A stretch of DNA of 64,000 bases, taken from positions 62,001 through 126,000 of the forward strand of contig JBFWVZ010000005.1 of NCBI GenBank assembly GCA_050246475.1, read 5' to 3'. Shown here in pieces: positions 24,835-33,673 of the stretch. The notes below the pieces were generated by a model. The model worked only from the letters and a program-made list of their open reading frames with translations. It did not search any database and was not told the origin of the DNA. The DNA comes from CADEEL01 sp050246475 (GTDB lineage Bacteria > Pseudomonadota > Alphaproteobacteria > Caulobacterales > Aquidulcibacteraceae). Numbering within the stretch: the stretch's first letter is position 1; every line of letters begins with the position of its first letter. Both the position numbers and the translations under genes were made by a program.

Positions 24835-27339
24835 TCAAGCCGCCAGCAGCTCCTTCACTTTCGCGGCGAGCTGGACGTGGTTCACGGGTTTGGAGAGGAA
24901 GCTCACCGGATAGTTTTCCAAGAGCTTCGAGAAGCTCTCCGGCGCGTAGCCTGAGAGGAAGAGCACTTTGGCCTTTCCGATCTGCTCGGTCTTGGCGGCC
25001 ATGATGAATTCGGGGCCGGTCATGATCGGCATAGAGACGTCGGAGATGATGACGTCGAACGCGTCGGGCTCCTTCGTAACGATGTCGAGCGCCTCTTCGC
25101 CGTCCACCGCTTCGATGACTTCGTAGCCGCCGTCGCGCAAATTGCGCGCGATGGAGCGGCGCACGCCATCCTCGTCTTCGACGAAAAGAATGCGGCCTTG
25201 GCCCGCGACGTCGTTCACTGGGCGCTCGATGCGCTGGCGCTCTTTCGCCATGGCTTCCAACTCCTCTGCCGTGGGCTCGTACGCGCGCAGATAGAGGCGG
25301 AACGTCGTGCCCTTGCCGAGTTCGCTGTCGAAAAAGATGTAGCCGCCGGACTGTTTGACGATGCCGTAGGACGTCGCCAAGCCGAGGCCTGTGCCTTTGC
25401 CCTGCTCTTTGGTGGAGTGGAACGGGCGGAAGATTTTCGCCTGATCCTCGGGGCGGATGCCGATGCCGGTGTCTTCCACTTCGATGAGAATGTAGTCGCC
25501 GTCCTCGATCGGGAAGTGGCCGTGCGCCTGCGCCTCTTCGGCCGTGGACATCCTGGTGCGGATGGTGAGCTTGCCGCGCGTGGCGGCCGCGGCGCCCTTG
25601 GGCGTCATCGCGTCGCGCGCATTGGAGGCGAGGTTCACCAGCACGCGCTCAAGCTGGGTGCGGTCCGCCTTGATGAGCGGGAGATCGCGCCCGTGCTTCA
25701 GCTCGAACTGAATGCCCTCGCCCACCAGGCGGCGGATGAGCTCCTGCATGTGCGCGATGAAATCGGAGACGTCGAGAATTTCGCGCTTGAACGTTTGCTG
25801 GCGCGCATAGGCGCGCAGCATTTCGGAAAGCTCCTTGGCGCGCAGCGCATGCGTGTTGATCTCGTTGAGATCGAAATAGTCAGGATCGCCGACGGGATGC
25901 TTGCGCAGCAGATAATCGCAATTATTCATCACCGCGGTGAGGAGATTGTTGAAATCGTGCGCGACGCCGCCGGCGAGCAAGCCGATCTCGCGCATCTTTT
26001 CCGATTGCGCCAGGCGCTGCTCCAGCTCGCGCTGCTCGGAGACGTTGACGACGTAAGCGAGCGAAGAGCCGTCCGCGCCCCGCGCGAATTGCACGTGCGC
26101 GGCGAGCGGAGGGTTGCCGGCGAGCTGAATGTCGATCGGCTGCGTTGAAGCCATGCGCAGGCGCTGCGAGAGCGCGGCGGGGCCGTCGGATGCGTCGAAG
26201 AGATCGGCGAAAGCGGCGCCCGGCGCGGCGCGGCCTTGAGTCATGTCCATCAGTGCCGGGTTCGCGTCGAGGATCGCGGCGGAGGCCGGGTCGGCGCCGT
26301 CGAGCAATGCCGCGCCGAAGGGCGCGTGTTCGAAGAGCGCGTCCGTGGGGCCGAGGATGCGCGCTTCGCGCGCCTGCGCACTCGCCCCTGGCGTCTCGGC
26401 GTCGGTGAAGAAGATGAGCGTGCGCGCGTCCCTGTCGTTGGCGGCGCCCCAATAGGTGAGCGCATTGGCCGGGCGCTCCACGCCGTCGCGGCAACGCAGC
26501 ATCACCGGCGTCTGCACCGCGCCGAAACCGCGGCGGTCACGCTTCAGGAAGCGCCCGCTCTCATCCTTGACGAGATCCTTGACGCGCAGCCTGCCCGGAT
26601 CGCCGCCCACGCCCAGCACCGCGCGCAGCGCGCTGTTCATGTAGCCGATCTGCCCGTCCTCGCGCGCGACGAAGAACCCGATGGGCGCATCGTCGAGGAA
26701 GAGTTGGCGGTTCTCGGGATCGGCCTGCGTGTTGAGCGCGAGTTCGCGCAGCCGCCACAGAATGCGCCCGCCGGCCATCGGGCCGACGCTCGCTTCGTAA
26801 AGCGTTTGCCCGCCGCCGAGATTTGTCGGCGGCAAGGTCTCGCGCCGGCTTTGGCACGCGCCGGCCGCGCGCGCCAACCGGAACATCGGCGCCGAGAGCA
26901 TCGGATCGGCGCCGAAAAGACGCGCCATCGCTGGCGGGCGGTCGCTGTCCCCCAACGCGCCGGCGGTTTCGGCAACGGCGATGTAGGCCGCGTTCGCCGC
27001 GATCGGAGAAAGCTCGCGATCGGTGATGAGCGCGGCTTCTTCAAGCGCGTCGAGCAGGACGAGATCGGTCTTGGCGCCGGTGAAGGTCGCAACCTCCAGC
27101 GCGCCGCGATCGGGAAAGGCGCCGAGCCGCCGGCCAGGCCCACGCGACATGAAGAAAAAGAGCACGAGGCCCGCCGCGGCCAACAAGATGAGCAGGATCG
27201 CGCCGGCGCGCCCGACCGCCTCTCCCGCCGTCACCGCAACGCCCGCGGCCATCAGCCCAAGCGCCACCGCCGCCCAAAATGCGATCTGGGGCACGTCGGC
27301 CCCACGCTTCTGCACGATGTCGCTGGTTTCGTCTGTCAT
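24835..27339 (-). CDS. cckA: Cell-cycle hybrid histidine kinase CckA
   Basis: This 834-aa protein has two N-terminal transmembrane helices (about residues 18-36 and 44-63) and PAS-like sensor regions over about 210-450. The DHp/HATPase module has GGVAHDFNNLLTAVMNNCDYL with phospho-accepting His461. The ATP-binding boxes are intact (NLASNARDAM, DTGIGIRPEDQ, GTGLGLATSYG). The C-terminal receiver carries Asp767 in IISDVSMP and ends VSFLSKPVNHVQL. In Caulobacter, CckA phosphorylates ChpT, which passes phosphate to CtrA and CpdR to control the cell cycle. Its start is 11 bp after the flhB stop, so it is in the fliQ-fliR-flhB operon. chpT and ctrA are not in the window. Confidence 0.93.
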   Translation of the reverse strand: MTDETSDIVQKRGADVPQIAFWAAVALGLMAAGVAVTAGEAVGRAGAILLILLAAAGLVLFFFMSRGPGRRLGAFPDRGALEVATFTGAKTDLVLLDALEEAALITDRELSPIAANAAYIAVAETAGALGDSDRPPAMARLFGADPMLSAPMFRLARAAGACQSRRETLPPTNLGGGQTLYEASVGPMAGGRILWRLRELALNTQADPENRQLFLDDAPIGFFVAREDGQIGYMNSALRAVLGVGGDPGRLRVKDLVKDESGRFLKRDRRGFGAVQTPVMLRCRDGVERPANALTYWGAANDRDARTLIFFTDAETPGASAQAREARILGPTDALFEHAPFGAALLDGADPASAAILDANPALMDMTQGRAAPGAAFADLFDASDGPAALSQRLRMASTQPIDIQLAGNPPLAAHVQFARGADGSSLAYVVNVSEQRELEQRLAQSEKMREIGLLAGGVAHDFNNLLTAVMNNCDYLLRKHPVGDPDYFDLNEINTHALRAKELSEMLRAYARQQTFKREILDVSDFIAHMQELIRRLVGEGIQFELKHGRDLPLIKADRTQLERVLVNLASNARDAMTPKGAAAATRGKLTIRTRMSTAEEAQAHGHFPIEDGDYILIEVEDTGIGIRPEDQAKIFRPFHSTKEQGKGTGLGLATSYGIVKQSGGYIFFDSELGKGTTFRLYLRAYEPTAEELEAMAKERQRIERPVNDVAGQGRILFVEDEDGVRRSIARNLRDGGYEVIEAVDGEEALDIVTKEPDAFDVIISDVSMPIMTGPEFIMAAKTEQIGKAKVLFLSGYAPESFSKLLENYPVSFLSKPVNHVQLAAKVKELLAA

Positions 27340-27350
27340 GGCGGTTCTGC

Positions 27351-28445
27351 CTATAGACGCCGATTCGGGGCCGGACGGGCGCCGCGCCGGCGCCGCATCC
27401 GCATGACGAGGCCGATCAGTTTGGCGACCGCCTCGTAATGGGCGCGTGGGATGGGTTCATCCACATCGACGGCGGCGAAGAGCGTGCGCGCGAGGGGCGG
27501 ATCCTCGATGACCGGAACGTCATGCTCCTCGGCGGTCTCGCGGATGCGGAGCGCCACATCGTCCACGCCCTTGGCGACGCAGATCGGCGCGGGCGTATCG
27601 TCGTCATAGCGGAGCGCGACGGCGTAGTGAGTCGGGTTCATCACGACGACGCTGGCTTTTGGAACGTTCGCCATCATGCGGCGGCGTGCGCGATCGCTGC
27701 GGATCTGGCGGATGCGCATGCGGATCAGCGGATCGCCTTCGCTCTGCTTCAGTTCGTCCTTCACTTCGCGCTTCGTCATGCGCTGACGCTTCATGAAGCT
27801 CTGCCGCATGAAGACGTAATCGATGCCGGCGATGATCGCGGCGGCGAAGGCGAGCGCCATCAGGAGCGCAACGGCCCGTTCGCGCACGAAGGGCAAGAGC
27901 GCCGTCACGTCGAGCGTGGAGATTTGCGACAAGGATGCGTCGTTCGGCCAAAGCGCCCAGACCATCGCGGCGCCCACGACGACGAGTTTGGCGATCGATT
28001 TCCAGAATTGCGCGATCGCCTGCTTGCCGAACGTGCGGGTGAAGCCTTTCACCGGATCGATCTTCTCGATCTTCGGCTTCATGCGCTCATTGGTGAAGGT
28101 GGGCGCATCCTGAACGTATCGCGCCGCGATGCCTGCGAGCACGAAGCCGAGCGCGGCGAGCGCGAGCACGCCGATCACGCGCAGGAAGATCGTGAACGTA
28201 AGGCCGCGCAGCGCCTCGGGATCGGTGTCGAAATCCTGCGGCGCGGCGAGGAAGCTGGTGAAGAGATGCGCCAGCGATGAGGCGATGGGGCCGGAGAGAA
28301 ACGCGAGCACGAAGGTCGCGGCGAAGAGCGAGAACGCGGCCGCGACCTCGGGCGTGTAAATGATGTCGCCGTGCTTTCGCGCCTCTTCGAGCTTTCGCGC
28401 GGTGGGCTCTTCTGTTTTGTCGTCCTGCTCGGTGTTTTCGGCCAT
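27351..28445 (-). CDS. flhB: Flagellar type III export protein FlhB
   Basis: This 364-aa inner-membrane protein is part of the flagellar export gate. The N-terminus EQDDKTEEPTARKLEEARKHG is diagnostic. Four hydrophobic segments lie between about residues 30 and 215. The cytosolic domain has the autocleavage site NPTH with Asn270, which drives the switch in export substrate specificity. The Pro/Arg-rich end (RRRGARPAPNRRL) is variable in the family. Its start is 3 bp after the fliR stop and cckA follows 11 bp after its stop. Confidence 0.97.
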   Translation of the reverse strand: MAENTEQDDKTEEPTARKLEEARKHGDIIYTPEVAAAFSLFAATFVLAFLSGPIASSLAHLFTSFLAAPQDFDTDPEALRGLTFTIFLRVIGVLALAALGFVLAGIAARYVQDAPTFTNERMKPKIEKIDPVKGFTRTFGKQAIAQFWKSIAKLVVVGAAMVWALWPNDASLSQISTLDVTALLPFVRERAVALLMALAFAAAIIAGIDYVFMRQSFMKRQRMTKREVKDELKQSEGDPLIRMRIRQIRSDRARRRMMANVPKASVVVMNPTHYAVALRYDDDTPAPICVAKGVDDVALRIRETAEEHDVPVIEDPPLARTLFAAVDVDEPIPRAHYEAVAKLIGLVMRMRRRRGARPAPNRRL

Positions 28446-28448
28446 GGG

Positions 28449-29207
28449 TCAGCGGCCGAAATTGGTGGCGTAGGATTGCATGCTGTCGAGCCAGACGAGC
28501 ATGCCGGCCGATAGCCCCAACGCGATGAGCATGAAGCCGCCCATGATCTGCAAGGGCAGCGCGACGAAAAAGACTTGAATTGAGGGAATGAGGCGCGCGA
28601 GGACGCCCAAGCCAGCGCGAAAGATCAAGCCGCCGACGAGAACGGGCGCGGCGATCTGCAAGCCGATGCGGAAGCTCTGCGACACCGCGTTGATCGCAAG
28701 TTGCGCCGCATCGCCCGCCTCGATGCGGGCGCCGGGGCTGAACACCGCGTAACTGCCCCGCACGCCTTCGATGAAGACGTGGTGCAGATTGGTCGCGAAA
28801 ATGAGCACGATGCCGAGCAGGCCGAGAAAGACGGAGAAGACCGCGCCCTGCTGTGTTTGCGAGGGATCCGCCGTCTGCGCGAAGGCGAGGCCCGTCTCCA
28901 TGCCCATGATCTGCCCGGCGGTCGCCAGCGCCGTCATCAGCATGCGCAGCGCCGCGCCAAGCATCAGGCCGATCAGGATTTCGCCGATCAGCACGCCGGC
29001 CATCGCCCACGGCTCATCCGGCGGCGCGGGGATCGACGGCGCGAGCAACGGCGCGATGCACGCGGAGAGCAGGATCGCGAAGCCCAAGCGCGCGCGCGCG
29101 GGGATCGCCGCTTCGCCGATGCCGGGCATCAGCATGATGAGCGCGCCCACGCGCGCGAAAACGAGCATGCCCGCCCAGAGATCGATGCCGTAGAGCGTCA
29201 AGCCCAT
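28449..29207 (-). CDS. fliR: Flagellar export gate protein FliR
   Basis: This 252-aa inner-membrane protein has about six hydrophobic segments and no signal peptide. The segments GILGEILIGLMLG-like (VLIGEILIGLMLGAALRML) and GMETGLAFAQTADPSQTQQG are typical of FliR. The start at 29207 is set by the TGATG junction: its ATG shares one base with the fliQ stop. It forms the export gate with FliP and FliQ. Confidence 0.96.
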   Translation of the reverse strand: MGLTLYGIDLWAGMLVFARVGALIMLMPGIGEAAIPARARLGFAILLSACIAPLLAPSIPAPPDEPWAMAGVLIGEILIGLMLGAALRMLMTALATAGQIMGMETGLAFAQTADPSQTQQGAVFSVFLGLLGIVLIFATNLHHVFIEGVRGSYAVFSPGARIEAGDAAQLAINAVSQSFRIGLQIAAPVLVGGLIFRAGLGVLARLIPSIQVFFVALPLQIMGGFMLIALGLSAGMLVWLDSMQSYATNFGR

Positions 29208-29470
29208 CAGTAGGCCGCGATGCGCAGGAAGATGTCTTGCGCGAAGCGGCCTAAGAGGCCGCCCATGATCGGCATGAAGAGAATGATGGCGAAAAAGATC
29301 GAGAGAATCTTCGGCACGAAGACGAGCGTCTGCTCCTGCACTTGCGTGAGCGTTTGCAGCAGCGACACGACAAGACCGACGACCAAGCCCACAAGCATCG
29401 GCCCGGCCGCAATCATCACCGTGAGCCAGAGGGCGTCGCGGCCGAAATCCAGAACTTCCGCGCCGTTCAT
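29207..29470 (-). CDS. fliQ: Flagellar export gate protein FliQ
   Basis: This 87-aa protein is the expected length, with two hydrophobic helices. The start at 29470 (MNGAEVLDFGRDALWLT) is chosen because GGAGAT lies 5 bases upstream; a start 45 bp upstream adds a non-conserved leader. Conserved pieces are GLVVGLVVSLLQTLTQVQEQT and FVPKI. It assembles with FliP and FliR in the inner membrane. It is the first gene of fliQ-fliR-flhB-cckA. Confidence 0.96.
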   Translation of the reverse strand: MNGAEVLDFGRDALWLTVMIAAGPMLVGLVVGLVVSLLQTLTQVQEQTLVFVPKILSIFFAIILFMPIMGGLLGRFAQDIFLRIAAY

Positions 29471-29530
29471 GCGGGATCTCCGCGCCTCGGCAAATTCTGC
29501 CGGGCCGTCGCTCATCGAAATCCCGGATGG

Positions 29531-29545
29531 TTAAGGATGCGTTTC
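29531..29545 (-). promoter_or_regulatory. Partial CtrA-type site upstream of fliQ
   Basis: In fliQ orientation the sequence is GAAA-N7-TTAAC; the consensus is TTAA-N7-TTAAC. The distal half is intact and the proximal half matches only in its last two bases. It lies 61-75 bp upstream of the fliQ start. CtrA controls fliQ in Caulobacter; binding here is inferred. Confidence 0.4.
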
Positions 29546-29586
29546 CGTTTCGGTTTCGGTAAGCACGCCGCAGAGGGAGACATGCC

Positions 29587-31413
29587 ATGCTGACGCGCCG
29601 CGAAACGCTTCTTTCCGCCTCCGCGCTTGCGCTTTCCGGTTGCGCGACCGCAACCGCGCCGCGCCAAGGCGCGGCGAACGATCAAAACACCGCGGCGCTC
29701 AACACATTTCTCGATGAAGCGTTCGACGCGCGCCTCGCCCGCCAGCCCGAATTCGCCACCCAGCTTGCGGATCGGCGCAATTACGATCGCTGGAACGAGG
29801 AAACCGAGGAAGACGACGCCAACGAACTCGCGATCACGCGCCAGACGCTGGCGGAAATGCGTTCGCGCTTCAGCACCCTGCACCTCAACGAAAACGGCCG
29901 TCTTTCCTTCCGGCTTTTCGAAGCGCAGGCCGCGCGGCAGGAAGCGACCTACCCCTTCCGCAACCACCTCTACCGCTTCGATCAGATGAACGGCGCGCAG
30001 TCCGATCTGCCGGCGTTCCTCATCAACAACCACGCGGTGACGAACGTTTCGGATGCGGAGGCTTACGTCTCGCGCATCGAGCGCTTCCAAACGAAAATGA
30101 GCCAGCTGCTCGCGCGCTCGGAAGCGTCGGCCGCGATGGGCGTCATGCCGCCGCGGTTCGTCTATGACTACGTGCTGCGCGATTGCCGCAATGTGATCGC
30201 CGGCGCGCCGTTCGAGACGGGCGCGGATTCTCCGCTCTGGGCGGACTTCACGGGCAAGGTGAATGCGCTCGCGCCGGAGACGGCGTCGAGCGAAGAGAAA
30301 GAGCGCCTCATCGCCGCGGGCCGCGCGGCGTTCAACGCTTCGCTCAAGCCCGCCTACGAAGAAGCGATCCGCGTTCTCACCGCGCAGCAGCAGCGCGCCG
30401 GCGATGATGACGGCGTGTGGCGCTTCCCCGATGCCGCCGCCTTCTATGCGCAGCGGCTCAATTTCTACACGACCACCGACATGAGCGCCGACGACATCCA
30501 CCGCACGGGGCTCGAAGAAGTCGCCCGCATTCACGGCGAGATGGACGCCATCAAGAACCGCGTGAATTTCTCCGGCAGCCGCATGGAATTCTTCGAATTC
30601 ATGCGCACCGATCCGCGCTTCTATGTCGAGGATTCCGCGGCCGGGCGCGCTTCCTACGTGGCGCGCGCAACAGCCGCGATCGACGCGATGCGGACACGCT
30701 TGCCGGATGCGTTCCGCCGCCTGCCGCGCGCCGATCTTGTCGTGCGTCAAGTCGAAGCGTTCCGCGAACAATCCTCCGGCTTGGCTTTCTACGAGCGCCC
30801 CGCGCCCGACGGCTCACGCCCCGGCGTCTATTACGTCAACACCTACATCGTGCGCGCGATCCCGACTTATCAGCTCGAAGCGCTTGCCTATCACGAAGGC
30901 ATTCCGGGCCATCACATGCAGATCGCCATCGCGCAGGAACTCGAAGGCATTCCGAACTTCCGCAAGTTCGCCTCCTTCTACGCCGCCTATAGCGAAGGCT
31001 GGGGGCTCTATTCGGAATATCTGCCGAAGGAGATGGGCTTCTACACCGATCCCTATTCCGATTTCGGCCGTCTCACGATGGAGCTGCACCGCGCGGTGCG
31101 CCTCGTCGTGGACACCGGCATCCATCACCTGCGTTGGACGCGCCAGCAGGCGATCGACTACACGCTGGCGAACAAGCCGGATGTCGAGCCGCAAGCGCGC
31201 CGCGACATCGACCGCTACATCGTCTATCCGGGCCAGGCGACCGCTTACAAAATCGGAATGATGGAGATACTGCGCCTGCGCGAACTTGCGCGAAGCACTA
31301 TGGGCGCGCGCTTCGACATCCGCGATTTCCACGATGTCGTGCTGCGCAACGGCGCGATCCCGCTCCACATGCTGCGCGACCAGATTTCGGCCTACGCCGG
31401 GTGGGCCGAATAG
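29587..31413 (+). CDS. DUF885-family lipoprotein, putative metallohydrolase
   Basis: This 608-aa protein has a lipobox in LALSGC (Cys at about 19) preceded by a TRR motif, so Tat or Sec export to the envelope is likely. The DUF885 core is present, with the metal-site motif HEGIPGHHMQ (about residues 437-446) and the upstream YHEGI. The family resembles M32-like carboxypeptidases, but few members are characterised. It is read divergently from fliQ, with 116 bp between start codons. It appears to be a single gene. Confidence 0.87.
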   Translation: MLTRRETLLSASALALSGCATATAPRQGAANDQNTAALNTFLDEAFDARLARQPEFATQLADRRNYDRWNEETEEDDANELAITRQTLAEMRSRFSTLHLNENGRLSFRLFEAQAARQEATYPFRNHLYRFDQMNGAQSDLPAFLINNHAVTNVSDAEAYVSRIERFQTKMSQLLARSEASAAMGVMPPRFVYDYVLRDCRNVIAGAPFETGADSPLWADFTGKVNALAPETASSEEKERLIAAGRAAFNASLKPAYEEAIRVLTAQQQRAGDDDGVWRFPDAAAFYAQRLNFYTTTDMSADDIHRTGLEEVARIHGEMDAIKNRVNFSGSRMEFFEFMRTDPRFYVEDSAAGRASYVARATAAIDAMRTRLPDAFRRLPRADLVVRQVEAFREQSSGLAFYERPAPDGSRPGVYYVNTYIVRAIPTYQLEALAYHEGIPGHHMQIAIAQELEGIPNFRKFASFYAAYSEGWGLYSEYLPKEMGFYTDPYSDFGRLTMELHRAVRLVVDTGIHHLRWTRQQAIDYTLANKPDVEPQARRDIDRYIVYPGQATAYKIGMMEILRLRELARSTMGARFDIRDFHDVVLRNGAIPLHMLRDQISAYAGWAE

Positions 31414-31532
31414 AGTCTGTTGCGCGTTCGCCACAGCAACGGAATTGGAGTCACACGCTCACGTTTGATTCAGAGCCGGAGTGGAAACCTCTGCGCGTTC
31501 GAAACGTAAAAGACCGCTCAGGGGAAACGTCC

Positions 31533-31625
31533 ATGACCCGCTATATCCGGGCACTCTATTCGCTCTTCGCGCCGCGTCGCGATTATACGGCGCTGCTGCT
31601 CGCCGATCTCGGCCTGAAGCGCTGA
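31533..31625 (+). CDS. Very small protein (30 aa)
   Basis: The frame encodes MTRYIRALYSLFAPRRDYTA and ends ADLGLKR. The start has AGGGGAAA 6 bases upstream and the stop is followed within a few bases by a strong hairpin. A ribosome site, a short frame and a terminator together look like a true small gene. It is amphipathic and basic. I do not recognise a family. Confidence 0.5.
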   Translation: MTRYIRALYSLFAPRRDYTALLLADLGLKR

Positions 31626-31629
31626 GCCC

Positions 31630-31682
31630 AAAAGGAAAGGGCCCGGCCCCGTCCCCATGCCTGGGGTGGGCCGAGCCCTTTC
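31630..31682. terminator. Bidirectional intrinsic terminator
   Basis: Outer arms GAAAGGGC and GCCCTTTC, inner arms CGGCCC and GGGCCG, and a small inner hairpin make a long GC-rich stem. T-rich tails occur in both directions (TTTCTTC on plus; TTTCCTTTT on minus). It separates the 30-aa gene (plus) from the small membrane protein gene (minus). Confidence 0.75.
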
Positions 31683-31711
31683 TTCGCCCGTCAGGCGAGC
31701 GCGCCGGGCGC

Positions 31712-31813
31712 TCACGCCACGACCCGCGCCGCCACTTCCAGCAACGGCGCCATCACCAGCACCACGAGACCCGCGCCGGCGGCCAAGCCGCCTCCAAACA
31801 CGAACTGCACCAT
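31712..31813 (-). CDS. Very small membrane protein (33 aa)
   Basis: The frame starts MVQFVFGGG, with GGAGG at ideal spacing (5 bases) before the ATG. It contains one hydrophobic helix (about residues 8-26, LAAGAGLVVLVMAPLL) and ends EVAARVVA. An in-frame ATG four codons upstream lacks a ribosome site. The bidirectional terminator lies about 30 bp downstream. It is divergent from the HxlR regulator, and the 95 bp between them hold the operator-like repeats, so it is probably a regulated target. It is likely an inner-membrane miniprotein of unknown function. Confidence 0.6.
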   Translation of the reverse strand: MVQFVFGGGLAAGAGLVVLVMAPLLEVAARVVA

Positions 31814-31831
31814 TTCCGCCTCCATTAAGCC

Positions 31832-31885
31832 GGTTGCTTAATGCAACCTGACGCCCATATTGGGTTCTGAGTTGCAACTCGCAAC
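31832..31885. promoter_or_regulatory. Operator-like GTTGC/GCAAC repeats between HxlR gene and small membrane gene
   Basis: Two inverted repeats lie between the divergent starts. GGTTGC-TTAAT-GCAACC (31832-31848) is perfect. GAGTTGCAACTC (31869-31880) is perfect and followed by another GCAAC. The same GTTGC half-site recurs. This is the layout expected for dimeric HxlR binding and autoregulation. Confidence 0.65.
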
Positions 31886-31907
31886 TATCTGTGAGATAAA
31901 AATCGCC

Positions 31908-32396
31908 ATGGCACGGAAGCGCTTTGAGAAATTCGCATGCTCCACCGCTCGGGCCCTCGAGCAGGTGGGGGATTGGTGGTCCCTGCTGATCGTGCGGGAC
32001 CTCTTCCATGGGGCGAAGAGCTTCACCGCGCTGACCGAGAGCCTGGGCGTGGCCCGCAACATCCTCACTACGCGCCTCGAACGGATGATCGAGGACGGGA
32101 TCGTGGAGAAGGCCTGCCCACGCAACGAGAACGAGCGCTGGGTCTATCGCCTCACCGACAAGGGGCGCGACCTGCTGCCCGTGATGGTCGCGCTCATGCA
32201 ATGGGGCGACCGCTGGAGCTGCGGCGACGAAGCGCCCCCGCTCACCATCGTCGATGCGCGCGACGGGCTAGCGATTCAGCAAGTGAAGCTGCGCAGCTGG
32301 GACGACCGCGTGCTGGAGCTGGCGGATGTGCGGTCTAAGCCGGGGCCTGGGGCGGACGCGCGCGTGAAGGAAAGAGCGGAAGCGGGCGGGGTCTAA
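31908..32396 (+). CDS. HxlR-family transcriptional regulator
   Basis: This 162-aa protein has the HxlR-type winged helix over residues 8-105. Diagnostic segments are CSTARALEQVGDWWSLLIVRDL (Cys near the N-terminus, as in redox-sensing members) and FTALTESLGVARNILTTRLERM (recognition helix). The start at 31908 gives MARKRFEKFACS. A C-terminal tail of about 55 residues is variable. HxlR/MarR-like proteins often sense reactive compounds through the N-terminal Cys; here that is inference. GTTGC repeats lie upstream and suggest self-control. Confidence 0.88.
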   Translation: MARKRFEKFACSTARALEQVGDWWSLLIVRDLFHGAKSFTALTESLGVARNILTTRLERMIEDGIVEKACPRNENERWVYRLTDKGRDLLPVMVALMQWGDRWSCGDEAPPLTIVDARDGLAIQQVKLRSWDDRVLELADVRSKPGPGADARVKERAEAGGV

Positions 32397-32505
32397 GTTT
32401 CCGCCGCAGCCGGTTCGGCCAACATCAAAATCAACAAAGGCACGTCGAGCACTCACGACGCGATGTTACGCCGACCCGCGCGGTGTCGGATAAGTGCGTG
32501 CGAGG

Positions 32506-33309
32506 CTAACCCCCCGGCGGCCCGGTCGCGAAGCTTTCCACGAGCGAGCCGGCGACGAGGCGCCAGCCGTCCACCAGCACGAAGAAGATGAGTTTGAAGG
32601 GCAAGCTGATCGTGATCGGCGGCAGCATCATCATCCCCATGCTCATCAAGAGCGATGAGACGACGAGGTCGATGATCAAGAACGGCACGAAGAGCATGAA
32701 GCCGATCTCGAAGGCGCGCCTGAGCTCCGAGATCATGAAAGCGGGAATGACGACGCGCAGCGGCGTATCCTCCGCGCTCGCGGGCGGCGTCTCCAAATTC
32801 GCGAGATCGATGAAGAGCGCCAGATCCTCTTCGCGCGTGTGCGCTAGCATGAATTGCTTCACGGGCGCGGCGATGCGCGGGAACGCTTCATCGAGCGGCA
32901 TTTCCTCACGCATGACTGGGCCGATGCCGGCCTGATAGGCCGCGTCCCATGTCGGCTGCATCACGAAGAAGCTCAAGAAGAGCGCGAGCGAGACGATCAC
33001 CATGTTGGGCGGCGCCTGCTGCAGGCCGATCGCTGTGCGCAGCAGGGAAAGCACGACGACGATGCGCACGAAGCTCGTCGTCATGATGAGGATCGCGGGC
33101 GCGATGGAGAGCACGGTGACGAGCGCGGCGAGCTGCAGCACGCGCGCGGTGAGCCCCTCGCCGGTGCCGAGATTGATGTTGAGCGCGGGCGCGACTTGCG
33201 TTGCGTGCGCGACGCCGAGGCAGAGCCCGCAGATGAGCGGCAGCGCCAGCGACCAAAGCAACGCCTGGCGCCAGGGTTTCGGCAGAAGCTCCACGCGCTT
33301 CTTCTTCAT
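32506..33309 (-). CDS. fliP: Flagellar export gate protein FliP
   Basis: This 267-aa protein has a signal-like N-terminal segment after a basic start (MKKKRVELL) and four more hydrophobic helices. Diagnostic segments are MTSFVRIVVVLSLLRTAIG-like (MTTSFVRIVVVLSLLRTAIG) and PPNMVIVSLALFL. PFLIIDLVVSSLLMSMGM near the end is also conserved. It is the core of the FliPQR gate. Its start overlaps the fliO stop by 4 bp (ATGA). The last residues (FATGPPGG) are variable. Confidence 0.96.
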   Translation of the reverse strand: MKKKRVELLPKPWRQALLWSLALPLICGLCLGVAHATQVAPALNINLGTGEGLTARVLQLAALVTVLSIAPAILIMTTSFVRIVVVLSLLRTAIGLQQAPPNMVIVSLALFLSFFVMQPTWDAAYQAGIGPVMREEMPLDEAFPRIAAPVKQFMLAHTREEDLALFIDLANLETPPASAEDTPLRVVIPAFMISELRRAFEIGFMLFVPFLIIDLVVSSLLMSMGMMMLPPITISLPFKLIFFVLVDGWRLVAGSLVESFATGPPGG

Positions 33310-33581
33310 GGCGCGGGCTCCCTCGGCGCGGCGCTCGTGTCGATGCGGCGATCGCCCGAGGCGCTCAGCAAAATGAGATGCTCCTTATCGTCATGGCGCA
33401 CGATCACGAGGCGGCGGCGCGGATCGAGCATCAGCGTCTCCACCACGCGGAGGCGGCGCTCGGCGCCGGCGCGCACGCCGCCCATCAGCCCGAAGCGGCG
33501 CACGCCCCACGCCGCCAAACCGATCAACGACAACGTGGCGATCAGCGCGAACAGCGCGCGCGCCCACTCCACCCAATCCAT
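33306..33581 (-). CDS. fliO: Flagellar assembly protein FliO
   Basis: This 91-aa protein has one transmembrane helix (about residues 8-26) followed by a small cytosolic domain containing VVETLMLDPRRRLVIVRHDDKEHLIL, the usual FliO pattern. It helps assemble FliP. The gene is first in fliO-fliP and is read divergently from flgB across a region with CtrA-type sites. Confidence 0.88.
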   Translation of the reverse strand: MDWVEWARALFALIATLSLIGLAAWGVRRFGLMGGVRAGAERRLRVVETLMLDPRRRLVIVRHDDKEHLILLSASGDRRIDTSAAPREPAP

Positions 33582-33627
33582 CGACGCCTCCGTTCTGGAG
33601 CGAAGCCGAGGGCTCGGGCGGACTCGG

Positions 33628-33673
33628 TAAACGAAAGGTTAATGACGAGGCCGCAATTTAAGACCCGCTTAAC
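33628..33673. promoter_or_regulatory. CtrA-type binding sites between fliO and flgB
   Basis: A full consensus box TTAA-N7-TTAAC lies at 33658-33673, with N7 being GACCCGC. A second, near-consensus TAAA-N7-TTAA lies at 33628-33642. They sit 36-81 bp before flgB and 47-92 bp before fliO, so CtrA could control both operons. A GANTC methylation site at 33621-33625 and another at 33703-33707 flank them. Confidence 0.75.
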
